Assembly (NCBI GenBank): GCA_003054655.1
Contig: QAYZ01000013.1
Location: 62,001 to 126,000, forward strand
Origin: Spartobacteria bacterium LR76
GTDB lineage: Bacteria > Verrucomicrobiota > Verrucomicrobiia > Chthoniobacterales > Terrimicrobiaceae
Length of the DNA: 64,000 nucleotides
Direction: 5' to 3'
Part shown: one piece after another, positions 61,839-64,000 of the stretch
Layout: every line of letters begins with the position of its first letter
How positions within the stretch are numbered: the stretch's first letter is position 1
Notes under the pieces: generated by a model
Told to the model about the DNA's origin: nothing
Seen by the model: the letters and a program-made list of their open reading frames with translations, nothing else
Databases searched by the model: none
Position numbers and translations under genes: made by a program

Positions 61839-62414
61839 GGCTGGCTGTTTTTCCTGATCCTTCCAACCCGCCGCGGGAGCATCGTCTGCTTTCGCGGCGT
61901 CAACGACGCAGCAGGCGTCTCCTCGCCGCAGCGGCAGCGCTTTCGGCGGCGTCCTACTTCTCCTCGTCGGGCAGCGGCCACCGACGACCCTGGCCGACGA
62001 GTTTGATTCCGCTCCGCGAGATCAGGTACTTCCCGAATACCAGCTCGTTCTTCAAAGCGCGCACCGTCTTCATGATGACCGCCAGCACGGCCTCGCTCGT
62101 CGTGTCGACATAAGGCTGCAGCACGGTCGCCCAAGCCACCGAGCCAGCCGCCTCAAACCTCCCCCAGACGTTCGGGCGACAGTCGTCACTAAAAAGGACG
62201 ATCGCCAGCGGTCGTTCCGGGCATCGTGCAACTCCTTAACAGTCTCGCCAGTTCCTTTTTTTGCGGAACACACCTCTTTCAACAGATAGAAGGTCCAGGG
62301 GGTTGGCAGATCACGAATTTTTATGGGAGATCTGCCTCCGCCTCCCCCATGGCTGCACCAGCGAAAAAGCCCATGGTAGTATTGCGAAGGGGGGGGACAA
62401 CCCCTCATCCCCCT
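61839..62414. other. Stretch with hairpin and a probable gene remnant
   Basis: CGCCGCG/CGCGGCG form a hairpin at 61869-61899, 30 bases after the DUF4142 stop, a terminator candidate. The region 61954-62240 contains the remnant listed separately. The rest (62240-62414) holds the presumed promoter of the following beta-helix gene; no RNA was recognised. Confidence 0.45.
61954..62240 (-). pseudogene. Possible truncated gene remnant
   Basis: On the minus strand a frame with LAIVLFSDDCRPNVWGRFEA, then QPYVDTTSEAVLAVIMKTVR and SGIKLVGQGRRWPLPDEEK, looks protein-like, but it opens after a TAA near 62236 and has only a GTG at 62139 as start. A neighbouring frame contains FYLLKEVCSAKKGTGETVKE. Together they suggest the decayed C-terminal part of a gene, or coincidence. 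No family is recognised. Confidence 0.3.
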
Positions 62415-64000
62415 ATGAATACCATAAGACTGCTCTCGCTTTGCCTATTGGCCGGCGGGGCCCTCAATGCTGCCACATATTATTGCGACCCTGCGACCGG
62501 CGACATGGCAAATCCAGGCACCTCCGCCAGCCCGTGGAGTACTCTGGAGGCGGTGTTTGCCGCCAACAAAACATTCGTCGCGGGCGATATTATCAATCTC
62601 CGCACCGGTCATCACGGCTCTCCCTCGATCAAGGGAATCAACTCTGGCGATGTCACGATCCAGGCGGAGAGCGGACACACGCCGACAGTCAGGAAAATAA
62701 CCGCTTCCTATAATGCCGCTTCTCATTGGGTGATTTCCGGCCTCACGGTCAGCCCGGAAACGGCTGGCGTGAGTGAAGGAGGCCGATATGTCTATTTCCT
62801 CCCTGGTTGTCACTATATGACGGTGAAAAACTGTCTCATTTACTCGGCGTCGAACATTACCGGGTGGACCGCGACAGATTGGGCCAGCAAGGCTGGCGCT
62901 GGCATCGTATCGTACGCAGACCATACGGTGATCCTGGACAACACGCTGAGAAATGTGGGCGGCGGGATCGCGCTGTTGCGGACATCTTCGGCAACCGTCC
63001 AGGCATCCGACTCTCAGGTGTCCGGCAATCTCATTGAGAACTTTTGCGGTGATGCGATGGTCGGCTGTTCGGATAATTCCATATTCGATTACAACACCGT
63101 CAAAAACTGCTATCACAGCGGCGGCTCCACCCATCGGGACGGCTTTCAAAGCTGGTCGCTTGGCGAAGACAATGTCGCGGGCAATGGCGTCGTCACTGGC
63201 GTCACATTGCGGGGCAATATCTTCATCAGCCAGACGGACCCCGACCAGCCACTGAGCACGGAAGACGGGGGAACCATGCATGGCATCGGCTGCTTTGACG
63301 GGATGTACGACAATTGGGTCGTAGAGAACAATCTGGTCGTGAATGGCAACGATTACGGGATTTCCTTCGTGGGCGCTCGCAACTGCCGCATCGTGAATAA
63401 CACCGTCCTGGTCAACCCGCTGAAGCGCGCCACGACTCCCTTCCCCTATTCAAAGATCTATCTTTCCGCGCACAAGGCTGGCGGGCCTTATGCGAATGTC
63501 TACTCGTCGGATAACATCATTCGCAACAACCTGGCTGCCGAGATCAATCAATGGCATGTCACGAACACCACCTTGGATCATAATATCGTCACCTCGTCTT
63601 ACGATACGGGTTATTTTGTGAACTACAGTGGGTTTAATTTCTATACGGTGGCCGGGAGTCCGCTCATCGATGCCGGCAGCGCCACGCTGGCTCCGGCAGT
63701 AGACATCGACGGTTTCCCCCGGCCTCAAGGGGCGGGCTTCGACATTGGTGCCTATGAATTTGTGAATCTCCTCTTCAGCGACAGCTTCGAGGCCTATACG
63801 ACCGGCGCAAACATCGGAGGTCAGCCAGTCGGCACGACCGCCTGGGCTGCGAACGGGACGGGCGCTGGAGGCACTGCGACGATCTCTGCCGCCCAGGCGT
63901 ACAATGATGGCGGAACCCAATCGCTCTATCTTCTTCAGACCGCCATGGGTGTCCGCCCTCGCGCGACAGTCAACCTGATCGCCGGAGGCTTCATCACCTC
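62415..64000 (+). CDS. Secreted right-handed beta-helix protein, 3' end off the window
   Basis: At least 528 residues, open to the window edge. A signal peptide (RLLSLCLLAGGALNAATYYC region) is followed by GTSASPWSTLEAVFAANKTF, typical of parallel beta-helix proteins. Repeated strands of VxNNxV type follow (VVENNLVVNGNDYGISFVGA, then CRIVNNTVLVNP), with a RDGF/HRDG segment and a conserved GAYEF closing at about residue 448. A new jelly-roll domain then begins (LLFSDSFEAYTTGANIGGQP), like the surface proteins of the LacI modules. A polysaccharide lyase or hydrolase role is likely. Confidence 0.8.
   Translation, partial: MNTIRLLSLCLLAGGALNAATYYCDPATGDMANPGTSASPWSTLEAVFAANKTFVAGDIINLRTGHHGSPSIKGINSGDVTIQAESGHTPTVRKITASYNAASHWVISGLTVSPETAGVSEGGRYVYFLPGCHYMTVKNCLIYSASNITGWTATDWASKAGAGIVSYADHTVILDNTLRNVGGGIALLRTSSATVQASDSQVSGNLIENFCGDAMVGCSDNSIFDYNTVKNCYHSGGSTHRDGFQSWSLGEDNVAGNGVVTGVTLRGNIFISQTDPDQPLSTEDGGTMHGIGCFDGMYDNWVVENNLVVNGNDYGISFVGARNCRIVNNTVLVNPLKRATTPFPYSKIYLSAHKAGGPYANVYSSDNIIRNNLAAEINQWHVTNTTLDHNIVTSSYDTGYFVNYSGFNFYTVAGSPLIDAGSATLAPAVDIDGFPRPQGAGFDIGAYEFVNLLFSDSFEAYTTGANIGGQPVGTTAWAANGTGAGGTATISAAQAYNDGGTQSLYLLQTAMGVRPRATVNLIAGGFIT

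Overview
The window looks like a chromosomal segment of a Verrucomicrobiota bacterium. Protein-level signs are three LacI-family regulators, each tied to a locus with secreted jelly-roll or PEP-CTERM proteins, pseudopilin-like proteins (one with the H-X9-DG motif) and polysaccharide-active enzymes or SSS symporters. Typical bacterial housekeeping genes (aroC, gatB, typA, a tRNA-Lys) and high G+C content fit as well. The genus cannot be fixed from sequence alone.

Layout. 1-12.1 kb: a minus-strand glycan locus read from a LacI regulator (12103) leftwards through a PEP-CTERM autotransporter-type protein, a pseudopilin, a jelly-roll protein, a GH2 hydrolase, a toroid-like protein, a 2-hydroxyacid dehydrogenase and an SSS symporter cut by the left edge. 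12.3-13.6 kb: a dead IS5-type transposase, an orphan IS-end-like direct repeat and a dispersed intergenic repeat. 13.6-15.5 kb: a BatA/vWA-like membrane protein with an internal 12-bp tandem repeat. 15.6-18.8 kb: a strikingly A+T-rich three-gene operon (DUF262, AAA ATPase, unknown) that looks transferred and defence-like. 18.9-28.6 kb: mixed chromosomal genes (HPP, VOC, lipoproteins, FUSC-like, FG-GAP/PEP-CTERM, MarC, a UDG-like protein). 28.7-35.1 kb: a second LacI locus with two beta-helix proteins, one GH110-like. 36.1-40.0 kb: a six-gene minus-strand run (Fic, small protein, nucleotidyltransferase, ParA, helical protein, PD-(D/E)XK protein). 40.1-43.6 kb: aroC, a CvpA-like gene and gatB. 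43.7-53.2 kb: a third LacI locus with heparinase II/III, pseudopilin, PEP-CTERM protein, SSS symporter and a Gfo/Idh/MocA oxidoreductase. 53.5-55.6 kb: tRNA-Lys and typA. 55.8-58.3 kb: a possible toxin-antitoxin operon and a RhuM-like gene. 58.35-59.6 kb: an unusual non-coding region with two copies of a composite repeat (11-bp-phased GTCAC/GTAAC arrays followed by 5-bp-phased arrays). 59.6-64 kb: DUF3592, EAL and DUF4142 proteins, a gene remnant, and a beta-helix protein cut by the right edge.

How it fits together. The three LacI loci appear to be separate glycan-use modules: an extracellular lyase or hydrolase, surface proteins anchored by the PEP-CTERM system, a pseudopilin that may serve a type II-like secretion machine, sodium-coupled uptake and cytoplasmic oxidoreductases. 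Operator-like palindromes are visible at two of them. The strongest candidates for something undescribed are the phased repeat arrays at 58.8-59.3 kb, the ParA / helical / nuclease-fold operon at 36.1-38.0 kb, the A+T-rich DUF262-AAA-unknown operon, and the RHH / ADP-ribosyltransferase-like / 60-residue operon at 55.8-57.1 kb.
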